Assembly (NCBI RefSeq): GCF_034931045.1
Contig: NZ_JAYGHH010000001.1
Span: 124,001-188,000 of the forward strand
Length of the DNA: 64,000 nt
DNA from: Nodularia sp034931045
Lineage (GTDB): Bacteria; Cyanobacteriota; Cyanobacteriia; Cyanobacteriales; Nostocaceae
Direction of reading: 5' to 3'
Each line of letters begins with the position of its first letter. The stretch's first letter is position 1. Under the pieces are notes generated by a model. That model was not told where the DNA came from. It saw only the letters and a list, made by a program, of their open reading frames with translations, and did not search any database. The translations under genes and the position numbers were made by a program. Positions 16,820 to 26,763 of this stretch are shown here, piece by piece.

Positions 16820-17050
16820 ATGGCAAACAAAAAAGCTCGCAAATCTGACAAAACCACAAATGCTGTCAAGACTTGGCAGCAGCACCTTCAACCAGTGACA
16901 ATGGTGTTTATGGGGTTACTACTCTCTGCTACTGTAGGCCTAGAAGCTAGTGATATGCTTCCACAGGGAACAACCATGTCACTGGGTCAGCCAGTTATTG
17001 CCATTCTTGAAGTGAGTAAAAAAATTTCCCAAGAGGATGATAATTCTTAA
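16820..17050 (+). CDS. Small single-pass membrane protein beside the MoxR/VWA operon
   Basis: From ATG 16820 the protein is 76 residues, with GGAG six bases upstream. The open frame continues up to 16760, but the extra part (VVTSSTTTMES) overlaps the palindromic motif cluster. The sequence has a basic N-terminus (MANKKARKSDKTTNAVKTW), one hydrophobic segment (VTMVFMGLLLSATVGLEA, about residues 26-43) and a short acidic tail (SKKISQEDDNS). I do not recognise a family. It is divergent from the HTH gene and shares its motif-rich promoter, so it may be co-regulated. A membrane effector or immunity role is possible but unsupported beyond position. Confidence 0.5.
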   Translation: MANKKARKSDKTTNAVKTWQQHLQPVTMVFMGLLLSATVGLEASDMLPQGTTMSLGQPVIAILEVSKKISQEDDNS

Positions 17051-17068
17051 ATCAGCTACGAAGACAAA

Positions 17069-17099
17069 GATCCCCGACTTCTTCAAGAAGTCGGGGATC
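17069..17099. repeat. Perfect 15-bp hairpin, dispersed-repeat type
   Basis: GATCCCCGACTTCTT, one base, then its exact reverse complement. There is no T-tract after it on either strand, so it is not a classic terminator, though it may still stop or stabilise transcripts of the small membrane gene. The same unit is a familiar palindromic repeat in Nostocales intergenic DNA (from memory). Confidence 0.7.
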
Positions 17100-17252
17100 T
17101 GAAGCGCCATGAAAAAATTAAGCTATTCTTCTCAATAATTTCAATATTTTCACCACAAAATTGAGTAGGGGCAAAAAAAATTTTCCCCTACATTGTGGTT
17201 TAGTTAAGTAAAATTGCTATCACTAACAGTGTTTAAACAGACATAAAATAAC

Positions 17253-18335
17253 TCAAGATGGTTGGCTATCTTTGCGCCAGACAGTAAAACCCAACAAGAA
17301 AATGATACTAATGGCGGTAAAAATTATCACCTCCCAACTCATGTTTTTTATTCTCATTGCCAGCAAATTAAAAATTAGAGTAATTGACCACAGAGTTAAC
17401 GCTGCATGGGGCTGGGAGAATCCCAAGGCCAATAAACGGTGGTGTAGATGGTCTTTACCTGGGGTACTGAGAGGGTTTTTTCCTGCTAATAACCTGCGGA
17501 TAAAAACTTGTGTAGTATCCATAACTGGTAACAGCAGAAATAACACTGTCGGGCCAAGGGCAAAAATTGTGCTTTCTTGCAGATTACCTAAAATACTGGT
17601 TGCAGCCAGTACATAACCAAAAAAGTATGCGCCTGCATCACCCATGATAATTTTTGAAGGGTGGAAATTATGACGCAAAAAGCCCAAGGCTCCACCTCCT
17701 AAAGCTGCAAGCACTAAAATAGCTGCTGCCCGATTAGGAAATTGGGCTGCCACCCCTAATAAACTCATAGCGGTGATAAAACTGACACCTCCGGCTAATC
17801 CATCCATCCCATCCATCAAATTGATCGCGTTAGTGATCCCCACTACCCAAAGTACCGTCACCGCCATAGAAAGCAGCGAATCAATGGGCGTGTTGAAACC
17901 AACCTCGATACTAATGCCGTTCGCATACAACAACAGTGCGGTGACAATCTGCGCCCACAAACGCACAGAGGGCGGTAAACCGAACTGATCATCAATAAAA
18001 CCCACCAGCACTAGGATGGAACCTCCTAGTAAAATAGTTAGCACTTGAGCCAAGACGTTTTGCAGGGCAATAGGTCGTAACAGGCTAGCCAGTACCATTG
18101 CGGCAATTACTCCCGCATAAATAGCTAAACCCCCGGCATTGGGCAAAGGCTGCTGGTTGAGTCGGCGAGCGTTTGGTTGGTCAGCCCAACCTACTCGTAG
18201 GGCAAACTGGCGGACTGTGGGAATTAATCGCCACGTCACTAGCCAAGCCAAACAAAATGTAAAAACTACTGCCAACCAGCCGGAGCCGCGAGGGTCGGCA
18301 ATGCCGAGGGATTCAAGAAATTTGTATGGATTCAT
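17253..18335 (-). CDS. MraY/WecA family undecaprenyl-phosphate sugar-1-phosphate transferase
   Basis: A 360-residue integral membrane enzyme with about 10-11 hydrophobic segments. Motifs of the polyprenyl-phosphate GlcNAc-1-phosphate transferase family are present: DQPNARRLNQQPLPNAGGLAIY (cytoplasmic loop 1), VLVGFIDDQFGLPP (the D-D pair), NAINLMDGMDGLAGG (loop 3), GDAGAYFFGYV, and TPGKDHLHHRLLALGFS (the HxHHR-type histidines of the WecA/TagO branch). These point to a WecA/TagO-like enzyme that starts an O-antigen, exopolysaccharide or heterocyst-envelope glycan, and not to MraY of peptidoglycan synthesis. ATG 18335 is chosen; upstream there is only a TTG. It is convergent with the small membrane protein and divergent from groEL2. 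Confidence 0.88.
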   Translation of the reverse strand: MNPYKFLESLGIADPRGSGWLAVVFTFCLAWLVTWRLIPTVRQFALRVGWADQPNARRLNQQPLPNAGGLAIYAGVIAAMVLASLLRPIALQNVLAQVLTILLGGSILVLVGFIDDQFGLPPSVRLWAQIVTALLLYANGISIEVGFNTPIDSLLSMAVTVLWVVGITNAINLMDGMDGLAGGVSFITAMSLLGVAAQFPNRAAAILVLAALGGGALGFLRHNFHPSKIIMGDAGAYFFGYVLAATSILGNLQESTIFALGPTVLFLLLPVMDTTQVFIRRLLAGKNPLSTPGKDHLHHRLLALGFSQPHAALTLWSITLIFNLLAMRIKNMSWEVIIFTAISIIFLLGFTVWRKDSQPS

Positions 18336-18435
18336 CCCCCAATTCAAGCATTACTGCCAGTATCCTATATGAGTATCAACTGTTATATTAATCAATTTTT
18401 TTTATTTGCATTTATAATCTGAGCTACTTGGGTAA

Positions 18436-18462
18436 TTAGCACTCTGCTCTTGTGAGTGCTAA
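18436..18462. promoter_or_regulatory. CIRCE operator (HrcA site) upstream of groEL2
   Basis: A perfect copy of the CIRCE inverted repeat: TTAGCACTC, nine bases, GAGTGCTAA. It ends 32 bases before the groEL2 ATG at 18495, the usual position for HrcA repression of heat-shock chaperonin genes. The arms match the consensus at all 18 positions. Confidence 0.95.
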
Positions 18463-18494
18463 ATTGTTTAATGGAACCGCTAGAGAAATTAAAC

Positions 18495-20174
<1,680 letters not shown>

Positions 20175-20204
20175 TCTCTGTTGCTTCATGTAAATATTTT
20201 GTTA

Positions 20205-20237
20205 GCAGTTTGTCTTGTGACGGCAAACTGTTTTTTT
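20205..20237 (+). terminator. Rho-independent terminator of groEL2
   Basis: The stem GCAGTTTG / CAAACTG(T), with an 11-base loop, is followed directly by a run of seven T. It lies about 30 bases after the groEL2 stop codon in the right orientation. Confidence 0.75.
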
Positions 20238-20468
20238 ATACCCTTGCCGATTCGGAGACAATGAAATGATATGATAACCGCTTGCATACTGATGTTATAT
20301 TTGACAAAACTAGGTCATTTATCAATCACATCCTGATATTCAAACTTGTAAAATTTCTGACAAAAGGTTAAATAAATACAGCTACTTTTTTAGTATGAAG
20401 GAGCCAAAATCCAAAAGTGAAATTTTTTGACCAATGACCAATGACTAATGACCAATAAGTAAAACTGT
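20238..20468. other. Intergenic region groEL2-corA
   Basis: AT-rich region that must hold the corA promoter. Near 20428-20460 there is a short run of related heptamers (TGACCAA, TGACTAA) just before the corA start, leaving no clear ribosome binding site. Nothing else is recognisable. Confidence 0.4.
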
Positions 20469-21617
20469 ATGGTAAGAAAAATTCGCCGTATACCCAAAGC
20501 AGTGAAAAAGTTCTACAGAAAAGAATTTTATCACCAACCAGGAACGCTTCCAGGAACTATCATCGTTGATATCAATGCTGAAGAACCCAAAATTTGTTTG
20601 TTTGACTATAACCAAAATAACTGCATTCGCAAACAAATAGTAGTTCCTGAAGAATGTACTACTTATCTACATCAAGAATCTGTCTCTTGGGTAGATGTAC
20701 AAGGATTAGGAAATCAAGACATACTACAACGATTGGGTAAAGTTTTTGAATTACATCCTCTAGTTTTAGAAGATGTAGTCAATATGGGAGAACGTCCTAA
20801 AATTGAAGATTATGAAGACCAATTACTCATCATTGCCCACATGGTCGTTCCCATGGAAAATAACTGTGGTTATTACAGCGAGCAAGTGAGTTTCGTATTG
20901 GGAAAATATTATCTGCTCACAGTCCAAGAAGAACCAGAACATGATTGCTTTGAAGACGTGAGGTTAAGAATTGATCGAAGTAAAGGGAACATTCGCAAAC
21001 AAGGGGCTGATTATTTAGCTTATGCCTTGTTAGATGCAATTATTGATGGCTTTTTTCCAGTACTGGAACTGTATGGAGAGCGGCTGGAAGAATTAGAAGA
21101 GGAAGTAATACTTAATCCTACCCGAAAAACACTACAACAAATCTATCAAGTTAGGCGAGAACTTCTGCAACTACGTCGTGCTATCTGGCCGCAGAGAAAT
21201 GCCATTAGTTCTTTAATTAGAGATGGTAGTAAACTCATAGGAGCAGAAGTGCAAATTTACCTACGAGATTGTTACGACCATGCAGTACAAGTTATGGACA
21301 TGGTGGAAAATTACCGGGAACTGGCATCTGGATTAATGGATGTTTATTTGTCGTCTGTGAGTAATAAAATGAATGAAATTATGAAGCTGCTAACGGTAGT
21401 TTCTGCTATTTTTATTCCATTAACTTTTGTGGCTGGAATATATGGTATGAATTTCAATACCGAAAAATCTCCATATAATATGCCTGAATTGAATTGGTAT
21501 TGGGGCTACCCAATTTGTTTGGCTGTAATGGCTGCGATCGCCTTTGGTTTGCTATTCTTTTTTTGGCGACGAGGCTGGCTTAAAGATTCTTCCACAATTA
21601 AGCAAGATTGGAAATAG
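20469..21617 (+). CDS. corA: Magnesium/cobalt transporter CorA
   Basis: A 382-residue CorA-family channel. The large N-terminal cytoplasmic alpha/beta domain includes WVDVQGLGNQDILQRLG, LEDVVNMGERPKIEDYEDQL and EQVSFVLGKYYLLTVQEEP. A long helical stalk follows, then two C-terminal transmembrane helices with the signature YGMNF at about residues 325-329 (in FVAGIYGMNF) and a cytoplasmic basic tail after FFFWRRGWL. The loop after GMN (PELNWYWGYP) is typical. CorA pentamers let Mg2+ (and Co2+/Ni2+) into the cell, gated by cytosolic Mg2+. The gene is monocistronic or may run into the small conserved gene 50 bases downstream. Confidence 0.95.
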   Translation: MVRKIRRIPKAVKKFYRKEFYHQPGTLPGTIIVDINAEEPKICLFDYNQNNCIRKQIVVPEECTTYLHQESVSWVDVQGLGNQDILQRLGKVFELHPLVLEDVVNMGERPKIEDYEDQLLIIAHMVVPMENNCGYYSEQVSFVLGKYYLLTVQEEPEHDCFEDVRLRIDRSKGNIRKQGADYLAYALLDAIIDGFFPVLELYGERLEELEEEVILNPTRKTLQQIYQVRRELLQLRRAIWPQRNAISSLIRDGSKLIGAEVQIYLRDCYDHAVQVMDMVENYRELASGLMDVYLSSVSNKMNEIMKLLTVVSAIFIPLTFVAGIYGMNFNTEKSPYNMPELNWYWGYPICLAVMAAIAFGLLFFFWRRGWLKDSSTIKQDWK

Positions 21618-21667
21618 CTTATGAGTCCCATATACAAATCTTCTATAGGGAGTTAATATTCTGATTT

Positions 21668-22372
21668 ATGAGTAATGGTGATCAAAATTTAGTTGTTTTG
21701 ACCCTTTATATTATTGGCGTTTCTTACGTCTTTAATCGTATGGTCGAGTCTATCGACGATAAAGTAAAATTTGATTTCAAAAAAGCAGTTGTTGATGAAC
21801 AACTTAAAGAACAAAATCTGCAAGACAAGATTGGGGTTTCTTTTAAATTTCAACCCTCGTATGCTGTGGATGATGTCAAAGATTTATCGTTGAGTATCGA
21901 TAATAAATCTGAGAATATTGCTATATATGTTGACTGGGACAATAGCTCTTTAGTTGTCGAACATAGCAAGCAATCGCGCCGAGTCATTCGCAAATCACCA
22001 GATTTGACCCGTGACTTAGCTGTTCCGCAAAGTCCTAGTTTGATTGCTCCTCAAAAAACACTTTCGGAAACAGTCACAGCAGAAGATGTCTTTGTACGTG
22101 ATAAAGATACCGGAACCTACTCAGCGACCAAACCCATAATTAATATTACCGGACTCAGCAAAGCTGGGCCACCGCAAAAAAAGTTATATAACGACTTTAT
22201 GAACGAAAGAAAGGAGTTGGAATTTTCACTACAGCTAGTGTTACGCATCTCTGAAGTCCGTGTAGGTTTAGCCCCAGGTCAAAATATCCCACCGATGTGC
22301 ATTATTAATTGTCCCTTCACCATTAGAAAATTACCCTGGACTTATGCTCTGCCTTGGAAGAAAAAGAAGTAA
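21668..22372 (+). CDS. Conserved protein with N-terminal membrane segment, unknown function
   Basis: A 234-residue protein with one N-terminal hydrophobic stretch (LVVLTLYIIGVSYVF, about 9-24) that may anchor it. A soluble, beta-rich body follows (DKIGVSFKFQPSY, LSLSIDNKSENIAIYVDWDNSSLVVE, RVIRKSPDLTRDL) and a basic tail PWTYALPWKKKK. The middle resembles a beta-sandwich with charged loops, but I do not recognise a family. It lies 50 bases after corA on the same strand and about 45 bases before rnpB, so its transcript may run into the RNase P RNA gene. No catalytic motif is evident. Confidence 0.6.
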   Translation: MSNGDQNLVVLTLYIIGVSYVFNRMVESIDDKVKFDFKKAVVDEQLKEQNLQDKIGVSFKFQPSYAVDDVKDLSLSIDNKSENIAIYVDWDNSSLVVEHSKQSRRVIRKSPDLTRDLAVPQSPSLIAPQKTLSETVTAEDVFVRDKDTGTYSATKPIINITGLSKAGPPQKKLYNDFMNERKELEFSLQLVLRISEVRVGLAPGQNIPPMCIINCPFTIRKLPWTYALPWKKKK

Positions 22373-22415
22373 TCCGAACCGGACACATCATGCCATCCCA
22401 GATTACACTGGAGTT

Positions 22416-22815
22416 AGGGAGGGAGTAGGCGCAGGCGGTTGCAGATTAGTCGGAATGACTGGTTTGAGGAAAGTCCGGGCTCCCGAAAGACCAAACTTGC
22501 TGGATAACGCCCAGTGCGAGCGATCGTGAGGATAGTGCCACAGAAAGATACCGCCATCTTCAGTGAACTGATCACTGAAAATGGTAAGGGTGCAAAGGTG
22601 CGGTAAGAGCGCACCAGCACAACCGAGAGGTTGTGGCTCGGTAAACCCCGGTTGGGAGCAAGGCGAAAGGAAACTATGGTTGGTCTTTTACCAGTTTCCA
22701 AAAGTAGAGCCGCTAGAGGCGTTTGGTAACAAGCGTCCCAGATAGATAACTGCCCTCAAAAGTGTTTTTAAACACTGGCGAGAACAGAACCCGGCTTATG
22801 TCCGACTCTCTCCCT
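22416..22815 (+). ncRNA. rnpB: RNase P RNA, bacterial type A
   Basis: About 400 bases. The 5' AGGGAGGGAGT can pair with the 3' ACTCTCTCCCT to close helix P1. Inside are the universally conserved GAGGAAAGTCCGGGCTC (CRI), CAGTGCGAG and CCACAGAAAGATACCG. Further on are GGTAAGGGTGCAAAGGTGCGGTAAGAG-type P10-P11 sequences (split here for length: GGTAAGGGTGCAAAGGTGCG and GTAAGAGCGCACC), GGTAAACCCCG and AGATAGATAACTG. The 3' GAACCCGGCTTATG matches the region before the end of other cyanobacterial RNAs. The RNA is the catalytic part of RNase P, which removes tRNA 5' leaders. The 3' boundary is placed at the P1 pairing arm, before a heptamer-repeat block. Confidence 0.95.
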
Positions 22816-22819
22816 CTTT

Positions 22820-22915
22820 TTAAGTGCTGAGTGCTGAGTGCTGAGTGCTGAGTCCAGAAAGTTCTGAGTAAAGACAGTTCTGAGTAAAGACAGTTCTGAG
22901 TGCTGAACAAGTTTC
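22820..22915. repeat. Heptamer tandem block after rnpB
   Basis: Four copies of TGCTGAG in a row, then three copies of a 20-base unit with the core AGTTCTGAGTAAAGAC (the last one partial), and again TGAGTGCTGA. The block lies between rnpB and the RNase III gene and resembles other heptamer blocks in the window. Confidence 0.75.
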
Positions 22916-22945
22916 CCCTGCCCCCTGCCCCCTGCCCTCCTGCCC

Positions 22946-23665
22946 ATGACACTTGTTTATCCACGCCGTCAGAGACAGCTTGAAAGTTTAATTAGAAAGT
23001 TAGGTTTACCACCAGGTCTACCCATACAGTGGGATCTGTTGGATTTAGCTCTGACTCATCCGACTGTTTCCGAATCGGCAAATTATGAACAGTTGGAGTT
23101 TGTCGGTGATGCTGTGGTGCGACTCGCGGCGGCGATAGTTTTATGGGAAACATATCCTGACTGCCCAGTAGGAGATTTTGCAGCAATTCGTTCAGTTTTG
23201 GTCAGCGATCGCATCCTCGCTCAACTGGCAAGAGAATATGGTTTTGAACTATACTTACTTGTCGCTGGTAGTGCTACAAGTGATAAAGTTGGTCAAGAAT
23301 CACGCTTGGCAGACGCTTTTGAAGCTGTGCTAGGTGCGCTTTACCTCAGCACAAACAATCTAGAATTAATTCGTCCTTGGCTCGATTTTCACTTAAAAAA
23401 GTTAGCAACGGAAATTCGCCTCGACCCCGCTAGACTTAATTACAAAGCTGCCCTGCAAGAATGGACACAGGCAGAATTTAAAGTTTTGCCTGAGTATCGG
23501 GTAAGAGAAGTTAATCAAGCTAACCAAAACCAAGAGCGTTTCGCTGCTGAAGTTTGGCTCTATGACAACAAACTAGGTGAAGGTAAAGGACGTTCCATCA
23601 AAGCTGCTGAACAAGCCGCAGCTAAAGTAGCTTTCTTAGCAATTTCTCAGCCGGAAAATTCTTAA
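22946..23665 (+). CDS. rnc: Ribonuclease III
   Basis: A 239-residue double-strand RNA endonuclease. The catalytic domain carries the signature YEQLEFVGDAVV (Glu51, Asp55) and a second acidic block ESRLADAFEAVLGALYL (about 124-138), which provide the two-metal site. Residues 150-235 form the dsRNA-binding domain (NYKAALQEWTQAEFKVLPEYRV, FAAEVWLYDNKLGEGKGRSIKAAEQAAAKVAF). It acts in rRNA precursor processing and turnover of structured RNAs. Heterocystous cyanobacteria have additional RNase III-like genes; this is a full-length form with the RNA-binding domain. It lies just downstream of rnpB, another RNA-processing gene, on the same strand. Confidence 0.93.
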   Translation: MTLVYPRRQRQLESLIRKLGLPPGLPIQWDLLDLALTHPTVSESANYEQLEFVGDAVVRLAAAIVLWETYPDCPVGDFAAIRSVLVSDRILAQLAREYGFELYLLVAGSATSDKVGQESRLADAFEAVLGALYLSTNNLELIRPWLDFHLKKLATEIRLDPARLNYKAALQEWTQAEFKVLPEYRVREVNQANQNQERFAAEVWLYDNKLGEGKGRSIKAAEQAAAKVAFLAISQPENS

Positions 23666-24356
23666 TCTCAACATTTTCAAACAATTTTCCCAACTTGAAA
23701 TCCTATCTTTTACCTCACACCTAAGTTTTTATACGGTAATTATTCTGATAATTTTTCCGGCTATGTGGCTATGCTAAGTGAATAAACGGAATTAGAAGTT
23801 TATGCAACATTGATTCAATTAAAAATTAGTAGAAAATCTACTTAATTTTCCTTATAAAGAGCAACTTAATGGCTTTTTTTTCAGAAACAAAAGTAAAATG
23901 TCTTGTCAGTATCAATGTTTATGGCTATACTGCAAATGTAATGTTAGTTCAGTGATCGTAAACAATTAATTGCTCGCTAAAAATACCATCAAATATGTAA
24001 AAAGATGTCATAAACTTTCTAGGAACAGGGCAAAGCTACACAAGTCAAGCAAGTTTGTAGATTTTGATTAAATTCCTGTATTTGGTGGAAAACCATTGCT
24101 AAAAAAGCATCAGAGAATCAAATGAACTGAGGGTAGCGTTGCTATGCCGATAAATACTGATGGCAATAGTGCAGTTTACTTCATTTGAAAAAAATAAATA
24201 CAACACTGGGAATTAATTGTTAGTTCAGTCAGTAGAAAGATTTTGACTAGGCCAATTTTAGATTTAAGATTAGCCATTTGAGTTCATTTAGTCCATTTTT
24301 ATGGACTCAAAATTAGCGTGTTTTTTTAGATAGGTGATTAGAGGAGGAAATCTTTC
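23666..24356. other. 690-base intergenic region before PEP-CTERM gene
   Basis: AT-rich with no open frame of note, no tandem repeats and no strong hairpin that I could find. The last part includes a strong Shine-Dalgarno sequence (AGAGGAGG, about 9 bases before the ATG at 24357). It may hold a long regulated promoter or a small RNA, but I see no direct evidence. Confidence 0.3.
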
Positions 24357-25151
24357 ATGAAAATCAGTACACCATCTGCAAAATTTGGTTTGAAAGTTGC
24401 AAGTAGCAATTTTTTAGCTATAACAATGCTTGCTTTCAGTAGTGCCAGTGCTTTTGCAGCGCAATTATCAATTCAAAGTACTGTCACATTATCAGGCACC
24501 ATCGAGCTTCCGAGTTTTAATCCCAATTTCAATAATAGAACCACTCGTATTCCTACAGATAGCCAAGGGAGATATTACCGAAATAATCAACTTGTATACC
24601 AGTCAAATCAGGTAAAGAGAGATGCTGACGGGACTTACTATGTCGATTTTAAAGGTATTCCTTTTGTATCCTTAGACGGGGTTCTCAATTCACCAATTCT
24701 TGCTGGTGGTCAGTTGACACCTTATAATTATCAGGGTAATCCGGCTTTGCCAGGAGTAAAATTTCAAGGCGTAGTTCAGGATGAATTTGTTCTCGGCAGA
24801 GCCTTTTACGACGGTATTCTGACTGACCCCAGCACAGGTAAGCGGTATGAAGGCGAGTTTAGAATTAGTGGATTTAGCCCACGATATAGCAACCCTAACG
24901 GTGGCAATTTTCCCACAGTTTTTGATTTTAAATCTGATATTCCAGGATCACCAACCATAACATCTTTATCTTTAGATAATTTCGCGGTGAGTTTTAATGT
25001 CACAGTCGAAGGAGAGGGAGTGGAAATTATCTCAGAACCACCCAGCGATGTAACTTCTGTACCAGAACCTGCCACTGTCGGTGGTTTATTTTTAGCAGGT
25101 ATTATGGGTTTGTTCGTAAAACGGAAATCAGCCTCAATTGCCAGACATTAA
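24357..25151 (+). CDS. PEP-CTERM sorting-domain protein, secreted
   Basis: A 264-residue protein with an N-terminal signal peptide (LAITMLAFSSASAFAAQLS). The C-terminal sorting tag is classic PEP-CTERM: SVPEPATVGGLFLAGIMGLFVKRKSA, i.e. PEP, a hydrophobic helix and a basic end. Proteins with this tag are processed by an exosortase and often end up in the outer envelope or exopolysaccharide. The body is beta-rich and polar (NPNFNNRTTRIPTDSQGRYYRNN; YNYQGNPALPGVKFQGVVQ) with no recognised enzyme domain. It has an unusually strong ribosome binding site. The function is unknown, and exosortase genes are not in the window. Confidence 0.85.
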   Translation: MKISTPSAKFGLKVASSNFLAITMLAFSSASAFAAQLSIQSTVTLSGTIELPSFNPNFNNRTTRIPTDSQGRYYRNNQLVYQSNQVKRDADGTYYVDFKGIPFVSLDGVLNSPILAGGQLTPYNYQGNPALPGVKFQGVVQDEFVLGRAFYDGILTDPSTGKRYEGEFRISGFSPRYSNPNGGNFPTVFDFKSDIPGSPTITSLSLDNFAVSFNVTVEGEGVEIISEPPSDVTSVPEPATVGGLFLAGIMGLFVKRKSASIARH

Positions 25152-25496
25152 GGAATTGCCAATAAATAAACGACCAAGAAAAACCAACCAATTACCCAAA
25201 AGATGATAATTATTGAGCAGTTACAGGAAGTGATGACTTAAGATAACCACTTACCTTGTTTCTTCTTGAACTCTCTGACCGAAGAAAGGCAGAAGGCAGA
25301 AATATAATTTTTGCCCTCTGCTATCAGGGTAACAAACCCCTAAATTTATTGATGAAAAAATCAAGAAAAGTTAGGAATAAAGTCTTGCATTAAGGGCTAA
25401 AGCCCTGACTACGAGCTAAGTTATAATATTTTTAAGTTTGTTCACATAGTTAGGTTTATTCTCGTCAGGTTACTTAAATAATTAAGAATCAATCAA
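25152..25496. other. 345-base intergenic region with a single repeat arm
   Basis: Contains GGGCTAAAGCCCTGACTACG near 25394-25413, the right-arm type of the palindromic element seen whole at 13327-13404. Just upstream are two copies of AGAAGGCAG. No terminator with a T-tract is clear. The following gene has no strong ribosome binding site. Confidence 0.45.
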
Positions 25497-26525
25497 ATGA
25501 AAATAGCTGTCATTGGTGTGGGACGTTGGGGAGTACATTTACTGCGGAATTTTTTAGCACATCCTCAAGTGAATGTGGTGGCGGTAGTAGACCCCCAAGC
25601 AGAAAGATTGGCAGCAGTAAAGCAACAGTTTAATTTAGATGAAAATATATTTTTGACTACTGAGTGGTCAGATTTACAGCAAGTGGCAGGATTGACAGCA
25701 GTGGCGATCGCTACTCCAGCTACGACCCACTATACTTTAATTAAAGATGCCCTCAATCTGGGATACCACGTTTTAGCAGAAAAGCCCCTAACTCTAGACC
25801 CAGCAGAATGTCTGGAACTTTGCCAAATTGCAGAGCAACAGCATTTAATCCTAATGGTTGACCATACTTATTTATTTCATCCAGCTGTTGAGCAAGGGCA
25901 AAGTGTTGTTAAGGCAGGTACATTAGGTAATTTACGTTACGGCTATGCTACACGTACCCACTTAGGGCCAGTCCGGCAGGATGTTGATGCTTTGTGGGAC
26001 TTGGCGATTCATGATATTGCCATTTTTAACAATTGGCTGGGTCAGATACCAGTGAAAGCACAGGCTACTGGTACGGTGTGGTTACAGGGAGCAGGAAATG
26101 GGGAATTTAACAACTCTGTATCAGGATTAGCAGATTTAGTCTGGGTAACGCTGACATACCCAAATGCCTTTCAAGTATATATTCATCTGTGCTGGGGAAA
26201 TCCTGATAAACAGCGTCGGCTGGCGGTTGTGGGTAGCCGTGGTTGCTTGATTTTTGATGAAATGTCCACTGCATCACCTTTAACTCTGTTACATGGTGAG
26301 TTTGAAGGTCAGGGAAATCAGTTTTTACCTGTAAATCAAAAATCAGAGGTGCTGGAAGTAAGAACAGGTGAACCATTGCAGCGAGTTTGCGATCGCTTTA
26401 TTCTCAGTATGATCCAAAATACTGCCCCAGACATCTCATCTGGTTGGGTAGGCACAGAATTAGTAAAGATTCTCTCTGGTTTGACAGCATCTCTGAACCA
26501 AGGTGGACAGCCTGTTGTTTTATAG
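25497..26525 (+). CDS. Gfo/Idh/MocA family oxidoreductase
   Basis: A 342-residue NAD(P)-dependent oxidoreductase. The Rossmann motif is at the start (VIGVGRWGVHLLRNF, GxGxxG), followed by VVDPQAERLAAVKQQF, AIATPATTHYTL and the family-defining HVLAEKPLTLDPAECLEL (EKP motif, about 95-98). VDHTYLFHPAVEQ and WDLAIHDIAIFNNWLG (Asp-x-x-x-His) complete the catalytic pattern. The family oxidises or reduces sugars and their derivatives, often in polysaccharide or nucleotide-sugar pathways. The substrate cannot be read from sequence, and the gene stands alone. A long heptamer-repeat block begins right after its stop. Confidence 0.88.
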   Translation: MKIAVIGVGRWGVHLLRNFLAHPQVNVVAVVDPQAERLAAVKQQFNLDENIFLTTEWSDLQQVAGLTAVAIATPATTHYTLIKDALNLGYHVLAEKPLTLDPAECLELCQIAEQQHLILMVDHTYLFHPAVEQGQSVVKAGTLGNLRYGYATRTHLGPVRQDVDALWDLAIHDIAIFNNWLGQIPVKAQATGTVWLQGAGNGEFNNSVSGLADLVWVTLTYPNAFQVYIHLCWGNPDKQRRLAVVGSRGCLIFDEMSTASPLTLLHGEFEGQGNQFLPVNQKSEVLEVRTGEPLQRVCDRFILSMIQNTAPDISSGWVGTELVKILSGLTASLNQGGQPVVL

Positions 26526-26702
26526 CAAAGTGCTGAGTGCTGAGTGCTGAGTGCTGAGTGTTGAGTGCTGAGTGCTGTGTGCTGAGTTTTGAGTGCTAAG
26601 TGCTGAGTGTTGAGTGCTGTGTGCTGAGTGTTGAGTGCTGAGTGTTGAGTGCTGTGTGCTGAGTGCTGAGTGCTGTGTGGGGAAAGTTCTGAGTGCTGAG
26701 TA
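26526..26702. repeat. Long heptamer tandem-repeat block (STRR type)
   Basis: About 177 bases made of some 24 consecutive heptamers of the family TGCTGAG, TGTTGAG, TGCTGTG, TTTTGAG and TGCTAAG. It begins in the same TATAGCAAAG context as the block at 9787. Open frames on the minus strand through this block (HSALSTQHSALS...) are translations of the repeat and are not genes. It separates two convergent genes and may fold into slipped structures. Confidence 0.9.
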
Positions 26703-26763
26703 TAATCTAGTGATTTCAAGATTTCGAGCAATCAACCAGTTTCAAAGCACCTGATCTATTGTT

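Noticed and set aside
17069..17099. Perfect hairpin as a classical terminator
   Set aside because: No T-tract on either side; treated as a palindromic repeat.
22414..22701. Open frame of 95 codons on the minus strand
   Set aside because: It lies inside the RNase P RNA gene and is a chance frame opposite a structured RNA.
26336..26735. Open frames of 131 and 71 codons on the minus strand (Ser/Gln/His/Thr-rich)
   Set aside because: They are translations of the heptamer tandem block and the opposite strand of the oxidoreductase gene, not conserved proteins.
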